Numbered from the stretch's first letter, positions 11,721 through 24,800 are shown. The stretch is DNA of 64,000 bases from Mytilus californianus (GCF_021869535.1 NW_026262581.1:113488771-113552770); one strand, 5' to 3'. Notes: a model not told the origin generated them from the letters alone. Program-made: numbers and translations.

Positions 11721-11746
11721 TTATACAAATTCACTGTAACATATAT

Positions 11747-12479
11747 ATCTATCATTAAATCGTTGTCTGGTTATAAAGTTTATAAAAGCACTTACATTTG
11801 TGTATAAAAAAATTAAAATTGTTCTTTATCAATTTCAAAAGCAAGAGGGTTGTAATTGTGAGGTTATATTATATTTGATATAATATTCTTGATTTCAGTA
11901 ACACCATTTTTAGAGAAGTATGCAATGAGTTGACAATCAAAATATGGATAGATGTAATTCATGTAATAACAAACGTATAAATACATAATCGAAAAATGAT
12001 GCACCATAGTCATCAATAGAAATGTTCATTTTGATAGTAATTTTGACATGATGTTGCTCGGTTTAGATATATCTTAAGAAAACCTTTCTTTCGACGTAAA
12101 CCCGAATATGAGACAACGTAGAATTTGAATACACATACACAAACACAAACTCATTGCAACATTTTGATTTTTTATTAAAAGAATAAATTCAGTCTCTGCT
12201 TTTACTCTTGTTTTACCCCCCAGAATTGTATGTTGATTTTTATTTTCACTAACTTTTCAGCCATGATTTCTGAGAGACATTTTTCTCAAAATGGGCCTTC
12301 AACACTTAATGCTACTATAGTACCTTTGCCCGCGACGATGTATTTTGTTTATAAATCACAATGGAAAACACGCTACATAAACGTATTGTGAAGAGAAATG
12401 TCGTATTAATAATGAATAAGTATAAATGTACAGCTAAATTTTCAAATTTCTTTAAAAATGTCTACAGTTAAGACAAAAA
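11747..12479. other. Intergenic, nothing recognised
   Basis: AT-rich sequence with no supported feature. Confidence 0.35.
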
Positions 12480-12745
12480 GTTTAACGATGTGAAATACAG
12501 CGTCTTCTATGTAAAATAAATTTGCAGATTTTGGCACTTCTATCACATTCACTGGTGCAAGAACAATAGACAATTTCTCCAAAATAGAATTTTTTTAAAA
12601 GTTTGGATGTTCTGACAAAATTTTTCTAAAAAAGGTCAGTTCGCAGGTCATCTTACAATGGACACTCTATCAATACATGTTCCTTAGTTTCAACAATATT
12701 TATACAAGTTTCACACGTTCGTTGATGCAAGGATAGGTCTCTCAC
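12480..12745 (-). pseudogene. LINE reverse transcriptase C-terminal remnant
   Basis: The minus strand from about 12742 reads LSLHQRTCETCINIVETKEH followed by VLIECPL, then a stop, then DDLRTD. This is the cysteine-rich motif near the C-terminus of many non-LTR retrotransposon polyproteins (RxCxxC, then EHxLxxCP). Downstream the frame breaks, but a SAKICKFILHRRR stretch typical of the extreme C-terminus is still readable near 12480-12540. It is a dead, 5'-truncated copy. The LINE clade cannot be named from so short a stretch. Confidence 0.6.
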
Positions 12746-12999
12746 TAAAAAAAATAATGATATAGTCTTAGATTACTTGTGTTTTTTAGATATAAGCCAA
12801 TCAAAGCACATACTAATGAATTTATATAATGATATTCTCAAACTAATCAGCAAATTTTCCCAAAATTTCATTGCATGCCGCCTAAAAAATAAAGAAAGTC
12901 CCACAGAAAAAGTGTATACAATAATGTTCCGAGTATAATAAAAAAAAAAGGGGGGGGAGATTACCCTGCCCGGATAATAATATTACTGATATGTAAAGG
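12746..12999. other. Intergenic, nothing recognised
   Basis: AT-rich, with an A-run followed by a G-run near 12941-12957. Confidence 0.35.
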
Positions 13000-13030
13000 C
13001 ATGGAAGTAATATTCAATATTACTTCCATG
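13000..13030. repeat. Perfect 31-bp palindrome 'CATGGAAGTAATATT'
   Basis: CATGGAAGTAATATT, one central base, then AATATTACTTCCATG. This is the minimal form of the repeat at 4975, 9643 and 11211. Confidence 0.7.
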
Positions 13031-14722
13031 GTAAAGGAAAGGATTTGAACTTGACAATTTTATCTGAAATTCACACCAGGTGACCAAATACATGTTGAAA
13101 TTTGTGAACTTCACGCGGATATCTTTAGAAAACATGCTAATCGAAACAACAGGGGTCGCAGGCATCTGTTTTCAAGTATAATTCTAAATTTTAACGATTC
13201 CAATTATCTTATTCATTCGATAAATTAAAAATTCAAAATTCTGCAAATACATGTACAATATAGATGTAAGAAGATGTGGTATGAGTGCCAATGAGACAGC
13301 TCTCCGTAAACTTTACATTAACAGAAAAATAATTAAAATAAGTTTCCTTTTTAATACAAATTTTATATAAATGTTCAAATACAAAATTAAATTTTTTTCA
13401 TGATAGAAACTTTTGAAAGGACGGAGACAAATTAAAAATAATATTTATTTTGTTCAATGCGATTTATTTTTCTAAAAGTTAAGTGGATAAAAGGAGAATG
13501 TGCATCAAACAAGCAATAGACTAGTATATATCACATGTACATGTATGTATCGAAAATTTTGCTTCTTAAACTGTTAAAATATCTAGTTCAATTTATTTCA
13601 ATTTTAAGCTGGGAACAGTATATCTAACACCCGACGATGAAATTTGCATAATTAGGAAGTGTCAAGTCCCGTCAATATATATGTTCCTGTTTTAAGCGTT
13701 TGTCGTTTTGTAATCTTTAAATTAGCATTACTATATACAAATATTTTCGTATATAGTCCACACTGGCACATATGATCACATATGCTGTCCTTGTCCTATT
13801 CTTTTAAGACTTTGGCAATTGGTTTATCTTGGAGAATATATTTTTTTACTCATTTGAAACTTTTGTGCATTGAAATTTACAATTTATAAAGTAAACTTGA
13901 AAAGAAAGAGGCTATTAAACCGTCACAAAGAAAAAAATCATAAACTACAGAGAATAACAGAAGTCATCACATTGGCATGTGTTAATTATTTATCCATGAA
14001 TATTTACCTGGTATGACTTAGATTATTTCTGGTCAACTTCAGAAAATGATCGCAACTCGATTTTTTAATAAAAAAGGCCCTGATTCAAAAAAAATTGTAA
14101 AATATGAAATTTATATCGTTGGATAGATTTAAAACCAGAGAATAAATATACATGCGAATGAAGCTGTTTCTAATAAAGATTGTATGTCAATTCACATAAA
14201 AGAAAACCCATGTGCACACATTCAGTTTGGTTTCGTATTGTATGAAAGTAATAGGTCGTGCACCCGGTGTTTTTTAATTGAAAAAGGCCGTAACTTCTGC
14301 AATCCTTATCAAAATACAAATTAGATTTGTCGAAAGCTTGAAAATTGAACTTTCAAAATTGATGCCAATGAAAAAGAAATGTAGTGACATTTACTGACAG
14401 CTAATCAAAATTTAAGATTTCTTTAACAATCTATAGCAAATTTATCGATATCGATTGTGGTCAAATTTGACGCATGCGCAAAGCGGGTGCTGATAATAGT
14501 TGCGTATGGAAAGAAATTACATCAGTTTAAAGTTGTCTGATTGGGGGTGAAAAAATCTTTGTATTGTCCTCAGTACCTTAAGTATGTCTATCCAAAGGAT
14601 AGAAATGTAAAAAAAAAACCCCGAAATTCCGAGTAAATGTCTAAAATTCCAACCTTGTATCTACTTCTCATAATAATTGAACATCTGTAGGTTTTAAACT
14701 ACTAGCCGTCACGCGTAATATA
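13031..14722. other. Intergenic, only a retroelement-tail scrap
   Basis: A minus-strand scrap of the mussel tail repeat (AAGATGTGGTATGAGTGCC) lies at 13268-13305. Otherwise no gene, RNA or repeat is recognised. Confidence 0.4.
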
Positions 14723-14820
14723 GACCATCGCACATCAGCGAACGAACCATCGCACTTCGGCACAGACCATCGCACTATGGCGTGGCCATCATACTTCAGC
14801 GTCCCATCGCACCTCCGCAT
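14723..14820. repeat. Degenerate 20-bp minisatellite
   Basis: Five imperfect units built on CCATCGCAC plus TTCGGC or TCAGCG, for example ACCATCGCACATCAGCG and ACCATCGCACTTCGGC. It is more GC-rich than its surroundings. Confidence 0.6.
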
Positions 14821-16074
14821 GCATTATGATAGTTTATGTTACCATGACCACATGTTTAAAATCAACATACAGGTTTTCACGATAAAGTCAATTTATGTTG
14901 ATGAGTAATTAGTCAAGTATATACTAAGAAAGAGTATAATAGTAATAAGTCACCTTCTATAGTATTGGAACAACTAGTATTCACATGTTTTCATGTCCGT
15001 CTCATATGTACATGTGATCTTGACCTTATTTTCATGGTTCATCGATAACATAATTTTGTTCGTAATTAGATAGTTTCGTACTGTAAGTATAGGTCAGTAT
15101 ACATGGTCTACTTAGAATATAGCAAAGTACTCTCGACCAATGAAATTGTAGAATTGGATGCCTCTTAATTGTGAAGAATGAATGTAAATCATGTTCTTAG
15201 TAAGGGATTATCCTATTATTTGGGTCTATTTTCAGTTCAAAACAAAGAGTTTCTATAAATGAGTTACAACTACCCCGAAGCACATTTATCAGGTTGAAAG
15301 GATTTATCACACAGTGATTGAAACTGACTAAAAGTTGAATTGTGAAACAAAAAAAAATCTCAAAACAATTTTAAGTTTACTGGTGCAGTAAAATTGGTAC
15401 CGTGAATTTTATTATGAAAATATTAATAACTTCAAATTACTATAAAATTAAACAATACCAAAGTAATGCAAAAAAAAAAAAAGAAAAAATAATCTTTCAG
15501 ATAAAAAATAACCTAAATCTTTAGCTTTCCAAAACTTTGATTACTTGATCAGCGGTTGGGGAGAATAGTTATTTCCAATACATGTATTCCGAAAAAAAAA
15601 AACAGAAATTTAATTTTGAACATATTAAAAACTTTTAAGGGCATTATTTTTGAACATTTCCCTGACATAATGAAACAGTATTTGATATGTAAAAAGCCGG
15701 ACCAAATTATTGGCTGTGAAATAAAATTTAGTTGTAACTCAAATGTATTAATTGATTTAAACTGTAAATAAAAAAGGATAATTCCTCACTAAAATGTTAC
15801 ATGATTTACATTCATACTCACAATTAGGAAACATACAATTCCTACCTTTTCTTTCTACTGTTGTGTCACCTAATATCTATAACGCATTTAAAAAAAAAAA
15901 AATTCCCAAATGATAAGAAAGTCCTCACATCACTAAAACTTATCCATAAATGACATGCCGAAAAAGGAAGTCATGCATCAATTATAAACATTGCACTGAC
16001 AATGAAACTAATTTTTTAATAAAACCAATCAAGAGATCATTTGAGCCTTGAGCACTTTACAATATTCTAAGTTT
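14821..16074. other. Intergenic, nothing recognised
   Basis: Several poly-A runs (15470, 15590, 15890). The 71-codon frame at 15556-15771 is unrecognised and AT-driven, so I do not call it a gene. Confidence 0.35.
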
Positions 16075-16162
16075 GTAAGAGAATGATAATCCCTTTCATC
16101 ATGATAAGTACTCGCTAACGCTCGTACTTATTCATGAAGAAAGGGATTACCATTCTCTTACA
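16075..16162. repeat. Foldback hairpin, about 38-bp arms
   Basis: The left arm GTAAGAGAATGATAATCCC continues through TTTCATCATGATAAGTAC. The right arm returns GTACTTATTCATGA, AAGAAAGGGATT and ACCATTCTCTTAC. The 12-base centre is TCGCTAACGCTC. Arm identity is about 90 percent by eye. Confidence 0.7.
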
Positions 16163-16439
16163 TATACGAAGAGGATGTGTCTGTTTGACAAGACTCCATT
16201 GATTTAAACTACTTTGCATGGTTCATTGATCAATATTGAGTTTTGTTCAAATATGTTGTAAGACCAGCTGAGTTATAGGACTATAAATACAAAGCAAAGC
16301 AATATTTATATTATATATATTACATGGTATACGACTCTACTACATTACTAGTAAAATACTCAGGATTTGCATGACTTACTAACTTGAAGTTTATGTGGAA
16401 AAAATAGGTTACTTGCATACCCTCGAAATACGTTTTCGT

Positions 16440-17100
16440 GTGTTATAGTAATCTCTGTTTTGTCTCATGAATTGATACAAAAGAGAGGCGAAAGAGATAC
16501 CAAAGGGACATTCAAACTCATAAGTCGAAAATAAACTGACAACGCCATTTGGGGGGGAGGGGGGAGGATGGAGACAAACGACAAACAGAGAAACAACAGT
16601 ATACAAAAAAACAACACGAACCCCACCATAAACCGGGGGTAATCAAGGTGTACCGTTGGGGTAAACATATACTGATCCACATGTGGCACCGTCATGTTAC
16701 TCATGTAAGTACAAACCCGGTGATAAGTCTAATTCGGTAGGTCTTATTCGGGGAAAAGAGGACGGGATGGTGGTTACGACAATTGAAACATATCCGTCGT
16801 CATCTGTGGGATATTCCATAACCATGATAACGGTCAACTGACTCGTGATGGCGTCTGTAAAATTTTTGAAAGGATGAAGTCAACTTCATCACTTAGAACT
16901 CTTGGTCTAACAGCTTCCTTTAGAGCAGAAACCATGTATCAAAGGAAATCATGGTAGGAAATGCAAGCCGTGGAATATCTAGTCTCGATTACCCAGACGC
17001 ATATATAAATATAGCTATACTTTGGAAAATAAAGCGGCTGGATGATCGAGACTATGGAATATCGTATCAACTGCAGTGGGAAATCTAGTGACAAAATATT
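16440..17100 (-). pseudogene. Decayed retroelement coding end (abundant mussel repeat)
   Basis: The minus strand from about 17098 reads FPLQLIRYSTACISYHDFL and then a stop, with frame breaks afterwards. I recall the phrase QLIRYSRACxSYHDFL from repeated retroelement-derived proteins of molluscs and cnidarians. The plus strand contains the familiar blocks GGACATTCAAACTCATAAG, AACACGAACCCCACCA, CACATGTGGCACCGTC and CTAATTCGGTAGGTC. A 75-bp MITE interrupts it at 16980-17054. The class (Penelope-like or other) is not decided here. Confidence 0.5.
16980..17054. mobile_element. 75-bp MITE with 10-bp TIRs and 9-bp target duplication
   Basis: The element starts TAGTCTCGAT and ends ATCGAGACTA, a perfect 10-bp inverted repeat. 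It is flanked by TGGAATATC at both 16971-16979 and 17055-17063. Removing the element and one flank restores the retroelement reading (QLIRYSTACIS), which confirms that it is an insertion. A 9-bp duplication fits Mutator-like elements, but the TIRs are short for that group. Confidence 0.8.
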
Positions 17101-18704
17101 ACCTTCCCTGTAAACACTGAAAGCTAGATCTTCTCAATGTTTGTCCCATTTTAGCAAGGACGCTATCAATTATGGATTCACGGAAAAACGTTTTTGTAAA
17201 TAGTAAAAATAGAAATAAATTGAAATAAAAACAAATCTTCCACTCAATATTATCATTTTCCTCCTTAAGTAGCAAACGACGAGTACAGTAGGCTATAGAT
17301 GCTTGGAGTAAAATTGGTTTAAAATGTTGCTATGCGAATAAATCACTGGAGTACCAACTTCAAATTATTTTTTTACCGTCTGTATACCTCTCTGGAACAT
17401 GCTAATTTTTCGTATATATATACAGCTAGATCAGAGAAAGTCAGGGAAAAAATTCCAAAGGAATCGATTGATATACAGCAAAGATTGGCACTTTTGAAAT
17501 TAAGTTACAAAGCAAAATCAAACAGACCTTATCTCGATGTAAACATTGAATGTGAATAGATCGAGAAGACCGCAAATTCTTGTAAAAAGCTCGAGACGAC
17601 CTTTTCTTAAAATTGTATACAAAAATGTAGAAGCTCTCTATATAATATATCAGTGACCGCTATGGATAGTAAACTTGGAATTGATAGTAAATAGCAAAAC
17701 AAGTTATTTGTAGTATATTTATGGTCTTATGATACAGAAAAACGCGAAAATAATTGAAATTAATAGAAATCGAAAAAATAACGGATTTTGGAAAAAAGGG
17801 GGAGGGCAAAAGCAAATTGTCCTGTCCCCAAGTACCTATGGAGAAGATAGGGTGGCAGTGTAGTATACAGAGTAGAAAAAATATATTGGAAACAAACTGA
17901 CCTTCAAAGGAGTTGTAGCTAATCCAAGACTTCCGACCTGGCGCTATCATACTCCAGAAAAGCTAATACCGCTGAAAACTTGCATATATTAACATGGTCA
18001 TCCATAATTGCTTAATACTTGTGACGAAAGGGAAAACAAATGTAACAGTTGCTAGCATTACCATTTAACTTCAATGTCCGCTATATAGATTATGTCCTCT
18101 CACTAAATAGTTCAAAGTTATCAGAGATATATAATACGCCTCTGTTCATATACACCGGCACTTGTCTCTGGAAAAACCTAACCGATTATACTTATATATT
18201 TCCAAAAAGTATGATGAGCTTTGGCAAGTATTTTAAAAGACAAAAAAAATAAAACTCGTAATCAATATATAACTTTTGGGAGCTTACAAGGTAGCACCAT
18301 ATTATTGAATAATCAGAATATGATAAAGTAACCAACAAGAGCCGCTGATAAGGTCCGACGATCGTAGACTCGGCAATCAAACGCAGTAGTTCGGGAAACT
18401 CCGGAGAGCTTACGATTTTGCTTCGGAAGTTGCAAAGAGATTGAAAAAAATTATCTCCCTTGTTAATGACCCAGTAGGAAGTGACGTGACCAGACGGAAA
18501 ATTTACTTTTTGATCGGTCGATCAGTTGCTTGTTAATCATTGTCCTAAAATAGACAGTCCAATATTGTTAACTTTACAAGAACAACACCATGTTGAACGT
18601 CAGTCAGAATCTTGACAGCTAAACACAGGAATTAATCGTCAGAAAATAAGAAAAAAGGAAAATCAGACCGCCATTTTATCAAACCAAAAACACTTCTTCA
18701 AGTT
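17101..18704. other. Upstream region of Rab10, no firm promoter elements
   Basis: No TATA box stands out in the last 300 bases. A CRE half-like GTGACGTGAC lies near 18480. The 5' UTR presumably lies somewhere after 18500, but its start cannot be seen. The open frames at 17332-17559 and 17660-17950 carry no recognisable motif. Confidence 0.35.
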
Positions 18705-18831
18705 ATGGCGAAAAAGACATATGATTTATTGTTTAAGTTACTTTTAATTGGCGATTCTGGAGTAGGGAAAACATGTTTACTATTTAGATTTTCAGACGAT
18801 GCTTTTAATACAACATTTATATCAACAATAG
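18705..18831 (+). CDS. RAB10: Rab10 exon 1 (start, P-loop, switch I)
   Basis: Encodes residues 1-42 plus one base. It begins [19 protein letters not shown] and ends FISTI. The ATG context is GTTATGG, with G at +4. The donor GTGAGT is strong. Residue 25 is Leu where human Rab10 has Val. Confidence 0.93.
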
Positions 18832-21800
18832 GTGAGTGTTGATGTTTAAAACACTTCATTTGATACCTAGTGATTGAACTGATGAGGTGATGATGACTCA
18901 TACATTGTACATGCATCTTATTGACCAGTGTTTTTTTTACTAGCCATACTAAGGTCTTAATAACTTTAGTTTCAGCGGAGTCTCTGTCGCTTATTGTTTA
19001 AAGGGGAGATAACTGTTAATGTGAAATGATTGAAATGTTTAATGTCTCGTTTTTTCTTGGTTTTTGGATAACAGAAAAACAAAAATGCAGAACTTCAAAT
19101 CTCATTCTGCAGCTTTGTATCTCCCCTAATTTTAAAATGGATACACCATCATGCTATTTAATGGAGAACCAGGCGATGATATTAAGATGCATGGAATGTT
19201 ACGTAATCAATTAGCTTATTGTTTATATTGTCATCTAGTATGAATAGTTTAACTATTCAGTTTTAAGTCAGTCAAGATGTAGAATTTGAAGGGTATTAAT
19301 GAAGGCTTTTTTTCTGTTGTTGTTTTAATGATACATGTATAAAGTTAAGAGAATAATAGCTGACATAGTTTTGATTGCATCTATGACACATGATTACATT
19401 TAGCTACAATATATTTGATTGTTATTCTCTGACCAACTGCTTAAAGTAAGGGTGATAATAAAACAACTTTCCATGATACATCCAAGATAACAAGTCATTT
19501 ACAGGTTAATTGATTTGATTTTTTAGCACCAAATACTAACACAGTTTCAATCAAAAAGAAAAAAAACCTCAGAATTTACTGAAAAAAAGAAAAAGATTGG
19601 CCTATAAAGTTCTTGTATGAGTAGGTTATTTCAGAGATGCAGATAATTTTTTTTCCTGACAGACATTGGGTGATGCTGCATGTAAGACAGTTTTGCCAGT
19701 CCTATCAACTGTCGTTTTTTATGGAAATAATTAAAAAGTTCCCAATTGGATTAAGATACACCTTTAAACCTTGACTAGAGTGACCAGGTTAAATAAGGAT
19801 ATGACAATGGGGTGGTTTAATGACTGAGACCACATTAAATTTAAATTATCCTGCAACATCAAATAAATAAATGAGAATGTTGTACTACACTTGCCAATAA
19901 GATAACTATCCATTAACATTATGGATAGTTGCAATTGTCTTATTGGCATATGTAAGAACAATTAGATCAAAAACATAGACATTGGCAAGCTACATTTACG
20001 TCAAAAAAATATTTGTGTTCACAAATTAACTAAAATGAAAAATAATATACTCTAAGAAAACTTAAATGATACTTTGTTTTTTGTTTAATTTAAATACTGG
20101 CATTGAAGTACTGGCAAATACTGGTTGATTGAAATGTTGAGTGGACATTACTATAACTATTAAAACCACTCTCTACCTTGTCAATTACTGTTAGTAATGA
20201 AATAATGAAAGTGTTTAAGTCATTTTAAATGTTCTCATTCTATTTTTATTGTAGATTCTTAATAAACCATGATTAGCAATGATTTATTAGTACAAAATAT
20301 TAAAGTAAAAGATAGAAACTGTTTTGTCCCTGCCAAGGGAACTTGTCAAGTGGCTTTTCTATAAGCATTGCAATCATTATATTGTGCACTGGTTTTGTTT
20401 TTGTCTTATATAGTAAAAAAGTTCCAAATAGGGTCTTTAGGTTTCATTTTGGTGCTAAATGCCAAGGTGGTTGTACTATTTGTATGTAAAAATTGATTAT
20501 GAAAAGGTAAAAGGTACCACCTTATATATTTTTATACGACCGCAAAAAAATTTTCGGTCGTATATTGGTATGACGTTGGTGTCGTCGTTGTCCGAAGATT
20601 GGTTTTCGCACTCTAACTTAAGTTTTAAGTGAATGGATCTCTATGAAATTTTACCATAAGGTTCAATACCACAAAAGGAAGGTTGGGATTGCTTTCTGGG
20701 GTTATGGTACATGTACCAACAGTTAAGGAATTAGGGGCCAAAAATAAGCATTTTTGTAACTTCCAGACATAACTTGTGTGTTAGTGTATGGATCTCTCTG
20801 AAATTGTACTGCAAGGTACCATATCACAAAGGGAATGCTGGGATTGATTTTGGGGGTAATTGCTTCAAAAGTTTAGAAATTAGAGACCAAAAAAGGGGCA
20901 AAAAACAAGCGTTTATCTAGTTTCATGACAATAACTTGTGTGTAAGTGTATGGATCTTTCTGAAATTGTACTACAAGGTTCCATATCACAAAGGGAAAGC
21001 TGGAATTGAGTTTGGGGGTAATTGCCCAAAACGTTTAGGAATAAGGGGCCAAAAATAAGCATTTTTCTAGTTTCCAGACAATAACTTGTGTTCAAGTGTA
21101 TGGATCATTCTAAAATTGTACTGCAAGGTACCATACCACAAATAGAAGGCTGGGATTGATTTTGGGGGTAATTGCCTCAAAATTTTAGGAATTAGGGGCA
21201 AAAAACAAGCAATTCTAGTTTCATGACAATAATTTGTGTGTAAGTGTATGAATCTATATGAAATTGTACTACAAGGTTCCATATCACAAAGGAAAAGCTG
21301 GGTTTGAGTTTGGGGGTAATTGCCCTAAATGTTTAGAAATTTGGGGCCAAAAAACAAGCATTTTTCTAGTTTCCAGACAATAACTTGTGTTCAAGTGTAT
21401 GGATCTCTCTGAAATTGTACTGCAAGGTACCATTCCACAAAGGGAAGGCTGGGATTGAGTTTGGGGGTGATGAATCATAAGGGGGTTCAAAAAATTTGAG
21501 GGGGCGATTTTTTTTCCTTTTTTTATAGCCCGTTTACGGGACGTATTATGGTATACCGCTGACCGTCTGTCCCTCCGTCCGTCATCAACTTGTCGGACAT
21601 TAATTCAAAAATGATTTAACCAATATGCATGAAACTTTGGTGAATTGATTATATTTATTGACGTGAGCTCCCTTTCGTTTTTGATAAATTTCAGATTTAC
21701 CCTTTCCGAGTTTTGGGGTTTTATTCATTAAAAAAGGGGGTATTTTCCAGTTTTCGGACAATAACTCAAAAACAATTTCACCAATTTGCATGAAACTTTT

Positions 21801-24800
21801 GTGAATTGTTCATATCTATTGACGTGAGCTCCCTTTCGTTTTATATAAATTTCGGATTTACCGTTTCCAAGTTTTGGGGTTTTATTCATTAAAAAAGGGG
21901 GGATTTTCCAGTTTTCTGTTAATAACTCAAAAAAAATTTCACCAATTTGCATGATACTTTTGGTGAATTGTTCATATCTATTGACGTGAGCCTCCTTTCG
22001 TTTTTTATAAATTTCGGATTTACCGTTTCTGAGTTTTCAGGTTTTATTCATTAAGAAAGGGGGGATTTTCCAGTTTTCAGACAGTAACTCAAAACAATTT
22101 CACCAATTTTTAAGAAACTTTGGTGAATTGTTTATTTCTATCGACATGAGCTCCCTTTTGATTTTTATAAATTTCAGAATATATATTTATGGGGTTTTAT
22201 TCATTACAAAAAGGGGGATTTTCCAGTTTTCGGACAATAACTCAAAAATGCTTTCAGCATTTTTTATGAGACCTTGGTAAATTGTTTATATCTATTTTTG
22301 TAAGCTCCCTTTTGATTTTTATAAATTTTTGATTTTGCATTTCAGAGTTATAAGATTTTATTTGTTTAAAGTCTGACAACAGATTTACTAAGTATTGCGC
22401 AACAGCACAGTGTATTGCAAAACAGCAAGAAATCTTTCATATACCGTAACCAATTTCAAGTTCTTTGACTACATTTATTCAGAAACCTATTATATATCAA
22501 ATATTTAATTACAATCCAAATTCAGACCTGTATCAAGCTTGAATATTGTGTCCATTTTTGCCCCAACTGATCAGGGTTGGACCTCTGCGGACCGCCCGTA
22601 TCCAGCTGCGCTCAGTGAAGCAGTTTATTTCTTTAAAATTTTCCATTTTAAATTGGTTATTTCTGATTTATATATGAAAGCAAATAATAATGATATGGTT
22701 TGAATAAGTAAAATTAAAAATTTTAAGTTCTTAGACCACATTCATTCTGTGTCAGAAACCTATGCTGTGTCAAATATTTGATCACAATCCAAATTCTGTG
22801 CTGTATCAAGCTTGACATGCTTGAATGTTGTGTCCATACTTGCCCCAACTGTTCAGGGTTCAACCTCTGCGGTCGTATCAAGCTGCGCCCAGCGGAGCAT
22901 TTTATTTGGTTTGAAACCATAAATTACAGAAGCCATATCAGTTAAGGTTCTTCAAACTTTTCATTTCCTGCATGAAGAAGATTTTTTTATGATGGAATTC
23001 ATAGACAGGAAATATTTTATTGTTTAAGGGAGCCTTCAAATATCACTTTTATTACTTTCAACCCATGTTTTGTCAACATTTTTTGGGGGCTGTTTTAGTA
23101 ATTCAATTTTCAAACCTAGCAGTGCCAGGTGATTGGTAATAAGACACCTGTAACTTCATTTACCTGTAGAAATCATACATTTTCAATAAAAAAAATCTTG
23201 ATTTATAAATTTTGAAATAATTAGTATTCCATTTTTTTTATATATCTAAATTATGCAATATCATAACTCATCAGGATTAAATTAGTGAGTATAAGTGTTA
23301 AAAATGAATGAAACACATCAAATTCATTCATTTATATAAGCTGAAACATGTTTAATTATATCTTACTTTTTATCAAGTTTTTACTTCAATAAATAGTAAA
23401 AACCACAATGAAAATTTCAATCTACCCGTTTTGCTAGTATTGACCACTTGAGGAGTATTATCTAGGGTCGTATTTACCGCCCAACCTTGTCATTGCATGA
23501 ACTGTGCGTTCGAGGGACGCCTCCTGATAACACTAGCTGAATCTTGTAATTATCAGAATTATTCCTCAGCTATCAAAAAGAAGCTGAAAATATGCTTCTA
23601 TTCAATATTTTTACCGGAAGTTTACTTTCGTTTTCATTCATTGCTATGTGTAAAGATAAATCCTGAGGAATACGAAAATAATTATGATCACATGACTTAA
23701 GCTAATAGGATAAACGCAGAGAAGATGGAAATCTGTTTACTTCAACACGTTTACCTATTACCAGGAATACATGTGTCATTAGAACTTTTTGTTTTCAATG
23801 TTTTTAAACTACATAATTGATTTGGAAGCCAAGTTGACTAGGATCAACAGAAATTTTGATTTTGACAGCCCCAAACAGTAAAAATATTTGCCAATCATTT
23901 GGTCCAATACAAAGATGTCATTTGCCGGACCCTATAAAATTCTGCCCCTAGGTCCGTCAGGGCAGACAATTAGCTGCATCTCTGTAGGTAAATGAGGTTA
24001 ATATAGCTGTAATTGGTATACACAAGAGGTACATTGTATTTGGCAAAGCAATGTATTATGCTCTTGGACATGCAAGTTTTCACACGAATTCATCTTAGTC
24101 ATACCAGTAGCTTAGTTCACACGAATTCATCTCAGCCATACTGGTAGCTTAGTTCACATGAATTCATCTTAGCCATACCAGTAGCTTAGCTCATATGAAT
24201 TCATCTTAGCCATACCTGTAGCTTAGTTCACACGAATTCATCTTAGTCTTACAGGTAGCTTAGTTTACATGAATTCATCTTAGTCATACTGGTAGCTTAG
24301 TTCACATGAATTCATCTTAATCATACTGGTAGCTTAGTTCACATGAATTCATCTTAGTCATACAGGTAGCTCAGTTCATAATATATTGAATTGTTATTCA
24401 CAAAAGTAACAAATTTAACAAAGAAATAAATATGCAATGATTTGAATTTGAAACTAAATCCAAACTACTATTGTACTCATAGATGTAGAATCACAACAAA
24501 TAATTAATGTTCTAAACAACTTTTTTATTATTTTGCAGGTATAGATTTTAAAATTAAAACTGTAGAATTAGGAGGAAAGAAAATTAAATTACAAATATGG
24601 TAAGTATTGTATACAGAACACTTATATTATTAACAAGGCTAGTGCCTATTGAATAGATTCCCACAGAATTATTTTGATTTATGTAAAAAAAAATGCAACA
24701 GGAATTAAATATTCATTAAAAAAATCCCAAATTTAAACAAGAAAAAAAGTTTATTGTTCAATTTCTAGTGAAGTTCTAATAAATGTTAATTTTTGCAGTG

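Larger units (their letters stand above)
9770..11746. mobile_element. TIR-bounded element with internal direct repeat
   Basis: TGTTACAGTGAATTTG at about 9776-9791 is matched by its complement CAAATTCACTGTAACA at about 11726-11742. With TA as target duplication the ends would be CAGTGAATTTG, similar to Tc1/mariner termini, which often begin CAGT. Inside, a segment of about 413 bp is present twice in direct orientation (9787-10199 and 11307-11720), nearly identical. The region 10100-10340 repeats short palindromes based on TCAGGGATTATGTATAATCAC. Transposase is not recognisable. Confidence 0.5.

Noticed and set aside
24079-24374. CRISPR-like array
   Set aside because: Units are contiguous with no spacers, and the genome is animal. 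It is a minisatellite.
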